A stretch of DNA of 30,285 nucleotides, from the NCBI GenBank assembly GCA_947624715.1, contig CANQLO010000023.1, forward strand, positions 1-30,285. Reading direction: 5' to 3'. The DNA comes from an uncultured Clostridia bacterium (GTDB lineage Bacteria > Bacillota_A > Clostridia > TANB77 > CAG-508). Made by a program: the position numbers and the translations under genes. This document shows, in pieces, positions 8,612 to 15,597 of the stretch. Position 1 is the stretch's first letter. Each line of letters begins with the position of its first letter. Below the pieces are notes generated by a model that had not been told where the DNA came from, did not search any database, and was given only the letters and a program-made list of their open reading frames with translations.

Positions 8612-8638
8612 GGTATCATAATATTGGTACCTTTTTTT
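8612..8638 (+). terminator. Terminator of the CBM25 gene
   Basis: GGTATC / GGTACC stem (one U-G pair), 8-nt loop, then TTTTTTT. It begins 7 bp after the stop codon. Confidence 0.85.
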
Positions 8639-8686
8639 ATTTTTCATAAAATTTTTAATTTTTGTAAATTTTTCGTGAAAAATCAG

Positions 8687-8715
8687 TTGACAAAACTAAA
8701 ATATTATAGTAAAAT
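8687..8715 (+). promoter_or_regulatory. Promoter of the tRNA Lys-Glu-Thr operon
   Basis: TTGACA at 8687-8692, 17-bp spacer, TAAAAT at 8710-8715, 39 bp before tRNA-Lys(TTT). The three tRNA genes are 6-7 bp apart, so one transcript is likely. Confidence 0.85.
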
Positions 8716-8754
8716 AAGGTATGTGTCCGACATAACTATTGTTATTACAGACAT

Positions 8755-8830
8755 GAGTCATTAGCTCAGTTGGTAGAGCACTTGACTTTTAATCAAGTTG
8801 TCCGGGGTTCGATTCCCCGATGGCTCACCA
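8755..8830 (+). tRNA. tRNA-Lys (anticodon TTT), CCA encoded
   Basis: 76 nt. The acceptor arm GAGTCAT pairs with ATGGCTC and the anticodon loop is CTTTTAA. T arm GGTTCGATTCC. First gene of the tRNA operon. Confidence 0.97.
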
Positions 8831-8836
8831 TTATAT

Positions 8837-8911
8837 GGCCCCATGGTCAAGCGGTTAAGACATCACCCTTTCACGGTGGAGACATGGGTTCGATTCCCGT
8901 TGGGGTCACCA
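8837..8911 (+). tRNA. tRNA-Glu (anticodon TTC), CCA encoded
   Basis: 75 nt. The acceptor arm GGCCCCA pairs with TGGGGTC and the anticodon loop is CTTTCAC. It starts 6 nt after tRNA-Lys. Confidence 0.96.
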
Positions 8912-8918
8912 AAAATAC

Positions 8919-9232
8919 GCCACTTTAGCTCAGCTGGTAGAGCAACTGACTTGTGGGATAGATGATTTATTTAATCATTTTGAACTATCTTGCACCTTTA
9001 TGAGGAAACTTATAAAGTGGACATCGCTAATTCGGGGAAGACTAAGTAGAAATATATGTTAATCCCGAGCTAGAAAACACTGTTTTCGAGTGTAGAGACT
9101 TTATACGATGTGCCTTCAGATTTTAATCTTGGCAAAGAGAAAGTCCAGACCGCAAACATTTAAAAAATGGCAATGAAAATTGTAGTGGTATGAATCAGTA
9201 GGTCGTCCGTTCAAATCGGACAAGTGGCTCCA
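8919..9232 (+). tRNA. tRNA-Thr (anticodon TGT), interrupted by a group I intron
   Basis: Exon 1 is 8919-8954 (36 nt, positions 1-36) and exon 2 is 9193-9232 (40 nt, with CCA). Joined they give a 76-nt cloverleaf: acceptor GCCACTT / AAGTGGC, D arm AGCTCAGCTGGTAGAGC, anticodon stem ACTGA / TCAGT, loop CTTGTAA with TGT as anticodon, T arm GTTCAAATCGGAC region. The intron lies between positions 36 and 37, directly after the anticodon. The last 22 nt of exon 2 are part of the 24-bp att repeat of the element that follows, so the integrated copy keeps a complete tRNA. It is the last gene of the tRNA operon. Confidence 0.93.
8955..9192 (+). ncRNA. Self-splicing group I intron in tRNA-Thr, 238 nt, no endonuclease gene
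   Basis: P1: exon 3' end UGU plus intron GGGAUAG pair with CUAUCUUGCA; the last exon U pairs with G, the U-G wobble that marks group I 5' splice sites. Inside P1/P2, ATGATT / AATCAT closes a hairpin. P3: ACATCG / CGATGT. P4: TCGGG / CCCGA, within AATTCGGGGAA and TTAATCCCGAGC. P7: GACTTT / AAAGTC, with the S-like AAAGAGAAAGTCC. P8: GCC..AGATT / AATCT..GGC. The last intron base is G (omega-G at 9192). The order P3-P4-P6-P7-P3'-P8-P7' is right. It is too short to encode a homing endonuclease. The subgroup is not assigned. Confidence 0.9.
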
Positions 9233-9234
9233 TT
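9211..9234 (+). repeat. attL: 24-bp direct repeat in the tRNA-Thr 3' end
   Basis: Begins TCAAATCGGAC and ends GGCTCCATT. It covers the T loop, the 3' side of the T stem, the acceptor 3' strand and CCA, plus two bases. It is identical to 26695-26718. Confidence 0.93.
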
Positions 9235-9281
9235 TAATGCCTTTTAACTCGTTTTATAACTTGTTATGAGGTGTTATTTTT

Positions 9282-9309
9282 TCCCTAAAAATAGGGATTC
9301 TTTATTTTT
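9282..9309 (+). terminator. Terminator after the tRNA operon, inside the element
   Basis: TCCCTA / TAGGGA stem with a 4-nt loop and tail TTCTTTATTTTT. Because it lies past attL, the element supplies a new terminator for the tRNA transcript. Confidence 0.7.
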
Positions 9310-9354
9310 TAGTGTTATATAATTTTACAAAATTTTATATAAAATTAAAAAAAA

Positions 9355-9486
9355 TGTTATAAAAATGTTATAAAATCAAAGTTTGAAATGTTATAAAAAA
9401 TAAATGACAGAACAGCTGATATAACTGGATTCTGTCATTTTAATTTTTTTTAAAATTAACCTTTTAATTAGAAAAATGTTATAAAA
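9355..9486 (+). repeat. Left arm-type integrase sites: four TGTTATAAAA repeats
   Basis: Exact copies of TGTTATAAAA at 9355-9364, 9366-9375, 9389-9398 and 9477-9486. The first two are 11 bp apart, about one helical turn. The same pair with the same spacing occurs at the right end. Weaker TGTTAT copies are present at about 9271 and 9313. Tyrosine integrases bind short direct repeats in both arms of attP through their N-terminal domain; I infer these are those sites. Confidence 0.75.
9402..9440. terminator. Terminator of the integrase gene, bidirectional
   Basis: AAATGACAGAA / TTCTGTCATTT 11-bp stem (9402-9412, 9430-9440). The minus-strand tail is ATTTTTTATAAC and the plus-strand tail is TAATTTTTTTT. 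Confidence 0.75.
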
Positions 9487-9496
9487 AATTAACTTT

Positions 9497-10873
9497 TTAT
9501 TTTTGATAATATTCCTGTAGTTTTTTTAGTTGTTCTTTTTTGTACTTTGGAAGTATGTGAGCATAAGTTTTTTGTACTTCTTCTATCTCATCTCCAATTA
9601 AATCAGCAACTACTTCAACACTTATTCCCGCTTCTAAACAAGACACAACGAAAGTATGACGTGCTTGATGTATATGACAGTGCTTGTATTTTTGTGGGCG
9701 TATATTTATGTTTTCACAAATAACCCTCAAAGCATTAGTAATTTGGACACCTGATATAACACTTCCGTCTTTATTGCAAAAAACAAGTTTTAATTTATTT
9801 CCCTTGCATTTTCTTGAATGTTCTAATTGTTCTAAAAAGATATTTTTTATAATATCTTTAGGTGCATAATCAAAAGATATTCGTACTTCGATTGGTAATC
9901 CTTTTCTAACTCTTTTATCAGAGTTTTTTGTACCCTCTCTTAAAGTATGCTCTCTTGTTGCTACTTTTGAAATTCCAAAGTCTTCTTGCTCAAATGAAAT
10001 ATCATCTTCTTGTAATCCCAATAATTCGCCTATTCTCTGTCCTGTATAAAAAGCTAATTTTACTACATTTTTAAAAGTAATACTATCTACATTTGCTTTA
10101 ATATCTGTTAAGTTTTTATTATTATCTAAATAATCAAATAATTTTTCTCGTTGCTCAAATGTAAATGGTTCTGCTACTTTTTTAGGTTTGTTACTACGAA
10201 CATTAATAAAGTCATCATTATCAAATGGGTTTTCTGTTATCATATTATGCTTTTGTGCATATTTAAAACATTGTTGTAGTTCACTTTTATTTTTATCTAA
10301 TTCACTTTTAGATGAAAATACAGCTATTTCATTAAGATAATTTTGCACATCTTCTGTAGTTACATTTTGTACTTTTAAATTTCCCAACCCGTACCTACAA
10401 ATTTTGTTTATTACAGACTTGTTTCTTATGTATGTTTCCTCTTTAATAGCATTAGCTTTAAGTTTGTTCTCCTCGATTTTTTCTAATATTTCATATACTT
10501 TTGTTTCGTCTTTGTCTATGAATCCACCATTTTTACTTTTGTCTATGCTCTCTTGAGCGTCTTTCTTATCATCAAAAGAACCTAGATATTTTCTTTTTTG
10601 TCCTCTTTGTTGTGGAGCAAGTGTAACATTCCTTGAGTATATATAGAATCTATCACAATCCTCTATGTTAGTACATAAATTGCAGACCTCACATTTCATA
10701 CTTCCTTTGCGATAATTACATAGTTCTTGATGAGTGCATTTTTCACATATCTTGCAAATTGTTTTTAATCTCTTATCCTTTCTATCTATTTTTTGGTAAT
10801 AAGTAGTTATTGTACCAGTACCATTTCTACTTCTGGTCTTTTTTGTTTGTTTTTTTCTTGGTCTACCTGCCAT
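9497..10873 (-). CDS. int: Tyrosine integrase with duplicated four-cysteine N-terminal modules
   Basis: 458 residues, AAGGAGG 8 nt before the ATG. Residues 40-52 and 61-73 each read C-x2-C-x2-C-x5-C, a tandem pair of four-Cys modules that could hold zinc or an Fe-S cluster. The core-binding domain is at ~125-225 and the catalytic domain at ~235-455. Catalytic residues seen: R280 (TGQRIGELLGL), H402 and R405 (HQARHTF), Y437 (QKTYAHI). The usual second histidine (LGH) is Asp here (LIGDE, D428), a change some active relatives tolerate. It catalyses insertion into and excision from the tRNA-Thr 3' end. The N-terminus probably binds the TGTTATAAAA arm repeats. The gene points at attL and ends at a hairpin terminator. 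Confidence 0.93.
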   Translation of the reverse strand: MAGRPRKKQTKKTRSRNGTGTITTYYQKIDRKDKRLKTICKICEKCTHQELCNYRKGSMKCEVCNLCTNIEDCDRFYIYSRNVTLAPQQRGQKRKYLGSFDDKKDAQESIDKSKNGGFIDKDETKVYEILEKIEENKLKANAIKEETYIRNKSVINKICRYGLGNLKVQNVTTEDVQNYLNEIAVFSSKSELDKNKSELQQCFKYAQKHNMITENPFDNDDFINVRSNKPKKVAEPFTFEQREKLFDYLDNNKNLTDIKANVDSITFKNVVKLAFYTGQRIGELLGLQEDDISFEQEDFGISKVATREHTLREGTKNSDKRVRKGLPIEVRISFDYAPKDIIKNIFLEQLEHSRKCKGNKLKLVFCNKDGSVISGVQITNALRVICENINIRPQKYKHCHIHQARHTFVVSCLEAGISVEVVADLIGDEIEEVQKTYAHILPKYKKEQLKKLQEYYQK

Positions 10874-10907
10874 TTTTCAAATCCTCCTTATATATTTATA
10901 AATTTTT

Positions 10908-10995
10908 CAAATACATTAAGAAAATTTGATTTTTTGAACTGTTTTGTGTATAATAAAAATATACAAAACTTTTAAGATTTTCTTAAATGTATTTG
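10908..10995. promoter_or_regulatory. Nested inverted repeats and promoter upstream of the integrase gene
   Basis: The outer repeat pairs CAAATACATT-AAGAAAAT (10908-10925) with ATTTTCTTAAATGTATTTG (10977-10995), one base bulged. The inner repeat GTTTTGTGTAT / ATATACAAAAC (10941-10951 / 10961-10971) has one mismatch. A plus-strand promoter is visible: TTGATT 10926-10931, 17 bp, TATAAT 10949-10954. Its transcript would run antisense into the repressor gene. The integrase promoter should be on the other strand in the same palindrome but is not clear. Confidence 0.5.
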
Positions 10996-11006
10996 TTGTG
11001 ATATGG

Positions 11007-11040
11007 GAATGTAAAGTTTGTTTGGCGACAGTTTACATTC
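11007..11040. repeat. Inverted repeat downstream of the repressor gene
   Basis: GAATGTAAA / TTTACATTC, 9-bp stem with a 16-nt loop, 3 bp after the repressor stop codon. There is no U-run, so it may be an mRNA 3'-end stabiliser rather than an intrinsic terminator. Confidence 0.5.
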
Positions 11041-11043
11041 TCA

Positions 11044-11493
11044 TTATTTATCAATATTATTTTTGTATTTTTCTTCTAAAATATCAATAACTTCTTTATT
11101 ATTAATAAGTATTTGAGTTATTGCTTCTATTCTTTCATCAGTTAATTTACTTGCATTCATTGGAATTATACCATTTTGCTCTAGGTTATTTCTTAATTTT
11201 GAAAACGGAGTTAAATTTGCTATTGGATTAATTCTATTATTATAATATTTTTCAAAATTATCTGTATACGGCAAAGGCTTATCAATTATTCCTAAAAGGT
11301 ATTCCACTGATACATTTAAACATTTTGCTATTTTTATTTTTAGTTCATCTCTAACGTGCCTTTCTCCTCTTTCATACATTGATAATGCTGAATATGTAAT
11401 ACCATTTTGTTTAGCAAAATCTTCTCTTGAAATTCCTAACTTTTCCCTCTCCTCTTTAACTCTTTTACCAAAAAATGTACTTCTATGTTCCAT
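11044..11493 (-). CDS. ImmR/CI-like XRE repressor of the element
   Basis: 149 residues, AGGTG 8 nt before the ATG. Residues ~7-65 form an XRE helix-turn-helix (FGKRVKEEREKLGISREDF, then YSALSMYERGER and IAKCLNVSVEYLLG). The last ~85 residues are a small tail without a protease motif, likely for oligomerisation. It is transcribed away from the excisionase-like gene; both promoters carry a copy of a ACAC/GTGT-type palindrome in their spacers. This is the classic lysogeny-switch layout of temperate phages and ICEBs1-type elements. No ImmA-like anti-repressor protease gene (HExxH) is next to it, so the inducing signal is unknown. Confidence 0.88.
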   Translation of the reverse strand: MEHRSTFFGKRVKEEREKLGISREDFAKQNGITYSALSMYERGERHVRDELKIKIAKCLNVSVEYLLGIIDKPLPYTDNFEKYYNNRINPIANLTPFSKLRNNLEQNGIIPMNASKLTDERIEAITQILINNKEVIDILEEKYKNNIDK

Positions 11494-11509
11494 AAAAACA
11501 CCTCACTTT

Positions 11510-11675
11510 ACACGTTTTGTTATATATTATAGTAGCACATATTGTGTAATTTGTCAATAATTTTTTAAAAAATCAAAAAAAAATCATTGACTTTTTACAC
11601 GTTTTGTGTTATAATAACAAACAGAAGTTGAAAAGACTTATATTTTTTGTCTTGTTGTTGCACATATTGTGCAAC
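11510..11675. promoter_or_regulatory. Divergent promoters with four repressor operator sites
   Basis: Rightward promoter: TTGACT 11587-11592, TATAAT 11610-11615, 17-bp spacer containing ACACGTTTTGTGT (11597-11609). Leftward promoter (minus strand): TTGACA at 11557-11552, TACTAT at 11534-11529, 17-bp spacer containing GCACATATTGTGT (11535-11547). Further copies: ACACGTTTTGTTA at 11510-11522 and a perfect 19-bp palindrome GTTGCACATATTGTGCAAC at 11657-11675. Consensus RCAC-N5-GTGY. A bound repressor would cover both spacers and also block the first ribosome binding region. Confidence 0.82.
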
Positions 11676-11689
11676 AGAAAGGAGGGTTT

Positions 11690-11875
11690 ATGGAAAAGCA
11701 TAATTTATCCGTTAAAGAAGTTCAAGAAGATTTAGGAGTTGGTCGTAATATAGCATATAAAATATTTGCTAGAAAAGATTTCCCCGCGATTCGTTTAGGA
11801 CGTTCTTTTGTAGTAGATAAAGAAGCTTATGAAAACTGGAAGAAACAAAGGCGTGAAAAAGAAAAGGAGGAATAA
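11690..11875 (+). CDS. Excisionase-like MerR/HTH_17 DNA-binding protein
   Basis: 61 residues from ATG 11690, with GAAAGGAGGG just upstream. The pattern LSVKEVQEDLGVGRNIAYKIFARKDFPAIRLGRSFVVDKEAYENWKKQ is the HTH_17/excisionase winged-helix domain used by Xis proteins: the recognition helix, then the FPAIRLGR wing. It is the first gene under the repressed rightward promoter. In elements of this layout the protein directs the integrase to excise. A role in control of the early operon is also possible. Confidence 0.85.
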   Translation: MEKHNLSVKEVQEDLGVGRNIAYKIFARKDFPAIRLGRSFVVDKEAYENWKKQRREKEKEE

Positions 11876-11877
11876 AA

Positions 11878-12027
11878 ATGTTTCTATTATTATTTACAGT
11901 ATTTTTAATTACTGCAATTATACAAATTTCAATAGTTAAAGTTAAAAATACTACTAATATCATAAAGCAAAAAGAACAAAAAAAGTTTATAAAAATATAT
12001 AGGACAGGCGAAGTCCCCTCAATTTGA
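11878..12027 (+). CDS. Small single-pass membrane protein (49 aa)
   Basis: Starts 2 bp after the stop of the excisionase-like gene, behind AAAAGGAGG at a normal distance, so it is clearly part of the same operon. Residues 1-20 (MFLLLFTVFLITAIIQISIV) are one hydrophobic helix, followed by a Lys-rich tail. Function unknown. The stop codon sits in a small palindrome, CCCTCA / TGAGGG. Confidence 0.65.
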   Translation: MFLLLFTVFLITAIIQISIVKVKNTTNIIKQKEQKKFIKIYRTGEVPSI

Positions 12028-12114
12028 GGGATAATATGAACATCTTAATAAATAGTGATATATCTAACTATTTATGATGAAAATAGATAAATTTTGATTA
12101 GGAGGAAAAATAAT

Positions 12115-12492
12115 ATGGAAAAAGTACATATTTTACAAGAAAATGAAGCTATTTGTGATGAAAGAATAGATGATATTCAAGATGTTATTGTAGAACTATC
12201 AAATGTTCATAAGATAGCGTTTCATCTTAATATATCATATATTGAAAATTTAATTTTCAAAGCTTTAGACCAAAACGATGAAAAGTTTATATTTTTTGTA
12301 GAAAATAATATTACTTTAATATTAGATTATTTTATTAAAACAAATCTAACATTATTAACATATATGATATATTTTAATTCTTCTTTAAATGAATCTATTA
12401 AAAAATTAAATACGATGAATATAGAAGAAATTATATATTTTATGATAAAAGATAATGTTATTGATATATTAAGATTTATGTATATGCAATAA
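12115..12492 (+). CDS. Hypothetical protein (125 aa), element early region
   Basis: Start chosen at ATG 12115, 8 nt after AGGAGG (12101-12106). An acidic, mainly alpha-helical protein with no membrane segment and no recognised motif: repeated short helices rich in Ile, Asn and Asp (NLIFKALDQNDEKFIFFVENN, LDYFIKTNLTLLTYMI). The helix-pair periodicity could suit a helical-repeat fold, but I do not recognise it. It is followed by two hairpins instead of a classic terminator. Confidence 0.65.
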   Translation: MEKVHILQENEAICDERIDDIQDVIVELSNVHKIAFHLNISYIENLIFKALDQNDEKFIFFVENNITLILDYFIKTNLTLLTYMIYFNSSLNESIKKLNTMNIEEIIYFMIKDNVIDILRFMYMQ

Positions 12493-12494
12493 AA

Positions 12495-12522
12495 AGATGA
12501 GCATACATAATAAAGCTCATCT
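12495..12522 (+). repeat. Intercistronic hairpin
   Basis: AGATGAGC / GCTCATCT, 8-bp stem, 12-nt loop, right after the stop codon at 12492. There is no U-run. Confidence 0.6.
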
Positions 12523-12525
12523 ATA

Positions 12526-12594
12526 ACAACAACTTGCAAAATGTTGTTTCAATAAGATTACAAAAATATTGTACTCCATTTTGCTTGTTGTTGT
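12526..12594 (+). repeat. Long imperfect inverted repeat
   Basis: 18-nt arms ACAACAACTTGCAAAATG (12526-12543) and CATTTTGCTTGTTGTTGT (12577-12594) pair at 16 of 18 positions, with a central TT/TT internal loop and a 33-nt apical loop. It ends 10 bp before the next ribosome binding site. As RNA it would form a long stem in the leader of the 12621 gene. Confidence 0.65.
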
Positions 12595-12620
12595 CAAATA
12601 AAAAAAAGGGAGGAATTTAT

Positions 12621-13061
12621 ATGAAAATAAGAAAACTCGAAAATACAAAAAATACAAAAATAAATGAGTATGTCATACAAGGCAGAAATAAAGAACTATA
12701 TGCAATTCAATTAAATATTGAAAAAATATACACTGGTACTATATATATGTGCTTAAAAGGTTTTCAAAAGTGTTTTCAAAAAGGTATACTAAATACTTCT
12801 ATAAATGACATTATTAATTTCTGTAACGAAAAAGATAGCTTTCTTGAAAAAATTTTAGATGAAAATATCCAATATGTGCTAGATAGTTTTGCAATTATAT
12901 TTTGTACTGAAAATGACACTTTTGAAACAACTAAAAGAAATTTTTATAAAATTGGATATGATATGGAAGAATTAATAATTTGTCTAATATCTTCTAATGT
13001 ATCAAGAGAGTTAACAAACACATTTTTAAAAACAGAAATAAAAGGAAGTGAAGAAAAATAA
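12621..13061 (+). CDS. Hypothetical protein (146 aa), element early region
   Basis: ATG 12621 follows AAAGGGAGG with 7-nt spacing. A soluble mixed alpha/beta protein. The first ~35 residues are strands (KINEYVIQGRNKELYAIQLNIEKIYTGTIYMCL), the rest helices. There is no known motif. Its size, and a helical second half resembling that of the 12115 product, raise the chance of distant relation, but this is only an impression. The stop overlaps the next start by one base (TAATG), so translation is coupled. Confidence 0.65.
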   Translation: MKIRKLENTKNTKINEYVIQGRNKELYAIQLNIEKIYTGTIYMCLKGFQKCFQKGILNTSINDIINFCNEKDSFLEKILDENIQYVLDSFAIIFCTENDTFETTKRNFYKIGYDMEELIICLISSNVSRELTNTFLKTEIKGSEEK

Positions 13062-13297
13062 TGAATTACACAGCAACTCAAATGTCTAAAATTCTAACAG
13101 CAAAGTTAAGAAAAAAAGTAACTAGAAGAAATGTACAAAAGGCTTTATCAGAATTAGGATATACAGTAAAGATTGGTAGAAAATATATACCGACACCAAA
13201 AGGAGAACTTTATTCCAAAAAGATATATGAAGAACATTTTTCGTACTTCGTATGGGAAGAAAATATTTTAGCAGAATTAGAAATGCACTTTTGGTAA
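13061..13297 (+). CDS. Small winged-helix-like DNA-binding protein (78 aa)
   Basis: The start overlaps the previous stop as TAATG. The N-terminal half (MNYTATQMSKILTAKLRKKVTRRNVQKALSELGYTVKIGRKYIPTPKGEL) has the helix-helix-wing pattern of the KilAC/phage antirepressor C-terminal domain, in which a helix-turn-helix is followed by a basic beta-hairpin. It lies directly before the large helicase-like gene. A role in loading the replication protein or in operon control is plausible but inferred from position only. Confidence 0.6.
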   Translation: MNYTATQMSKILTAKLRKKVTRRNVQKALSELGYTVKIGRKYIPTPKGELYSKKIYEEHFSYFVWEENILAELEMHFW

Positions 13298-13317
13298 TAA
13301 GAAAAGGAGGAATTGAA

Positions 13318-15315
13318 GTGATAGAAGTTAGTATAAATGATATAGAAGAAGCAAAAGCTAGAATAAAAGCAGGAGAAGAAAGAAAAATTAGATTCTGCGA
13401 TTACATTAAGTTGAAGAAACAACTTGAACAAATTGAATATGAAATAACACATAATTATAGATATTCTTCTGAAGAAGCATTATATCAACTAAATATTAGT
13501 TCAAAACCTCCTATTCCATATTTTCAACTATATTCTTGTGAATGTGGTGTTGGAAAAACTTATGTAGTAGTAAATAAGATTCTTAATTTTTTGGAAGAGT
13601 ATTGTATAAATGATGAAATTTCTTACTATAAAGACGAAAATGGAAATGTTAAAGGGATAATAAACAATAAAAACAAAGGAATGTTATTTGTAATGCAAAA
13701 TATAAGTACATTAAATGTATATAAAACATATTTATATTATCTATTAAATGAAAATATATATGCAGAAGTTATTGATTCTTCAATGAAAGATGATGTAATA
13801 AATTTTAAGTTGCAAACATATCCTATCATTTTTATTACTCATCAAATGTATAAATCACTTGCAGAAAATGAAGTAAAAAGGAAACAATTTTCTAAAAATA
13901 GAATTCTTTTAATAATTGATGAATTTGTAAATATGTGTGATATTGTTAGTATTGACAAAGTTAGATTAGAAAAACTTCGTGCTGATATAAAATACATAGA
14001 TATTCAAGAAAAATTTGATAAATTAGTAATGGAATTAAAAAACTATTTTCAAAATCTACAGACAAATGGAAAAGATAGAGATAAACATTTACATATATTT
14101 AATGCAAAAACAAAGTATAAACAAATTCTTAATCAAGTAAAAGAAATAAAAAAAGAAATTTCAAATACTTTTACTGACATAGAAAAATCTTCTTTTTATA
14201 AAGAACATAATAAAAGTATTTATAATGCAATAGATGATGTTACAGAATTTTTTAGAGGAACGTGTATATTAGAAAAAGGTGTGTTATATACTCCAAAAAG
14301 AAGAAATGACTATTGGTTTTTAGAAAAGAATTTAGTGTTAGACGCTTCAGCTAGAATAAACAACGTATATAAATTAAGAAAAAAGCTATTTCAAGATATG
14401 CTAGAGGATAATTTTCAAGTATTAGACCATAAGAATTGGACAATTGAGTTAATTCAAGTAAATACAAAAGCTTCTTCTAAAAGTAATTATGACAATTTTT
14501 TTAAAATTTGTAATCAGAAACTAAAAGAATTAGGTAAAGAAGTAACTCTTGTTGTAACGCAAAAGTCAGAATGTGTTGATAGTAACGGAAATGTATTGAT
14601 TGATTATTTCGATACACCATTTCTTAATTATTTTCAAAATATGTTGGGAGATAATAATTATAAGCATTTGCAGAACGTTTTAATAGCTCATACATTTAAT
14701 ATTTCAGAAAAACAATACATTTTGGAATATTTGTATTATTCTAATAAAAAGTTTAATTCCGATGATGATATAAAAGTTATTTTATTGAATGAAAGAAGAA
14801 CATTTGTTAATAAAAACATTGAAAAATATAAAATAGGTCGAATAGCAAATGAATTTTATCAGGCAGTAAAGCGTGTAAATCGTGATATGGATAAAGCAAC
14901 AAGAATAGTAATATTAACTAAAGAAGTTGAAGCAGTAAAAATTGTTTGTAAAATGTTAAAAAATTCTAAAATAATTGATACAACTACTAATTATAAAATA
15001 AAATATAAAAAGTTTGAAGATGAAAACAAAAATATTAGTTTTAGCTATAAAGATTATGATATAAAAGCCATTCAAATATTTCAAAATATTTTAACTAATA
15101 ATATGAAAGAATTAACAAATATTATAAAAGACAATCTAAAATATGAAAATAATAAAATAATTCTTTCAAAAAAAGCATTAAGAACAGAATTACAAATTGA
15201 ATATGCTCCAAATTTAAAAAGAGATGTTTTCAATAAATCAAATGTTAAAAGATTCATTAAGGAAAATGAGATAATTGTTGAAACAAAAAGAATAATATTC
15301 AAATGTAAAAAGTAG
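13318..15315 (+). CDS. P-loop helicase-like protein (665 aa), candidate replication protein
   Basis: The start is GTG 13318, behind AAGGAGG with 7-nt spacing; an upstream in-frame ATG at 13252 lies inside the previous gene without a ribosome site. Walker A CGVGKT at ~76-81, Walker B LLIIDEFVN with D201/E202, and QAVKRVNR at ~514-521, which fits SF2 motif VI (QxxxRxxR). A 40-residue Lys/Glu-rich coiled segment is near 235-290. The C-terminal ~130 residues (KKALRTELQIEYAPNLKRDVFNKSNVKRFIKEN) look like a helix-turn-helix. It is the largest protein of the early operon and lies before the hairpin-rich non-coding zone. By analogy with satellite primase/helicase genes it may replicate the excised circle. 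No primase or nickase motif is seen. Confidence 0.7.
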   Translation: MIEVSINDIEEAKARIKAGEERKIRFCDYIKLKKQLEQIEYEITHNYRYSSEEALYQLNISSKPPIPYFQLYSCECGVGKTYVVVNKILNFLEEYCINDEISYYKDENGNVKGIINNKNKGMLFVMQNISTLNVYKTYLYYLLNENIYAEVIDSSMKDDVINFKLQTYPIIFITHQMYKSLAENEVKRKQFSKNRILLIIDEFVNMCDIVSIDKVRLEKLRADIKYIDIQEKFDKLVMELKNYFQNLQTNGKDRDKHLHIFNAKTKYKQILNQVKEIKKEISNTFTDIEKSSFYKEHNKSIYNAIDDVTEFFRGTCILEKGVLYTPKRRNDYWFLEKNLVLDASARINNVYKLRKKLFQDMLEDNFQVLDHKNWTIELIQVNTKASSKSNYDNFFKICNQKLKELGKEVTLVVTQKSECVDSNGNVLIDYFDTPFLNYFQNMLGDNNYKHLQNVLIAHTFNISEKQYILEYLYYSNKKFNSDDDIKVILLNERRTFVNKNIEKYKIGRIANEFYQAVKRVNRDMDKATRIVILTKEVEAVKIVCKMLKNSKIIDTTTNYKIKYKKFEDENKNISFSYKDYDIKAIQIFQNILTNNMKELTNIIKDNLKYENNKIILSKKALRTELQIEYAPNLKRDVFNKSNVKRFIKENEIIVETKRIIFKCKK

Positions 15316-15597
15316 CTTACGTATAACTCTAACTCGCCGTTAGTGAATGAATTAGAAACGCTCACGCTATTCATTCTGGCATTTTACTTGTTTCGCTTCG
15401 CTACACAAGTAAAATACAAAATATTACTCTAAAGTTATCATATATTATAATACTTTAATTAGAAAAATGATAACATTGTTAAAACATTGAAAAATCTCCT
15501 ATCACAACTTAACACCGAAAAATTAAAAATTTTCAGCTAAGACTAGGAAGCTACAACAGGCTATATATGAGAACGTTCTGACGCTAAACAGAAAAAG
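15316..15597. other. Hairpin-rich non-coding zone, candidate origin
   Basis: No credible gene. Three stems follow each other: CTAAC/GTTAG (15329-15343), GAATGAAT/ATTCATTC (15345-15376) and ATTTTACTTGT/ACAAGTAAAAT (15381-15415, loop TTCGCTTCGCTAC). Then GTTATCAT/ATGATAAC (15434-15484), two ACATTG repeats, and a 100-bp stretch (15495-15597) of more balanced base content with GAACGTTC. The zone lies between the helicase-like gene and a new promoter. Origins of replication or transfer have this kind of structure; so may a structured RNA. Confidence 0.5.

Noticed and set aside
9233..9496. tRNA-like or additional tRNA sequence after tRNA-Thr
   Set aside because: No cloverleaf is found; the stretch holds arm-type repeats and two terminators.
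12094..13061. CRISPR or repeat array among the short AT-rich repeats
   Set aside because: No regularly spaced repeats of constant length with unique spacers are present anywhere in the window.
15495..15597. Possible ICEBs1/Tn916-like oriT, because of an ACGCTAA word near 15580
   Set aside because: Only this short word resembles what I recall of that origin; the flanking GC-rich inverted repeat is missing and no relaxase gene is present. Kept only as part of the general candidate-origin note.
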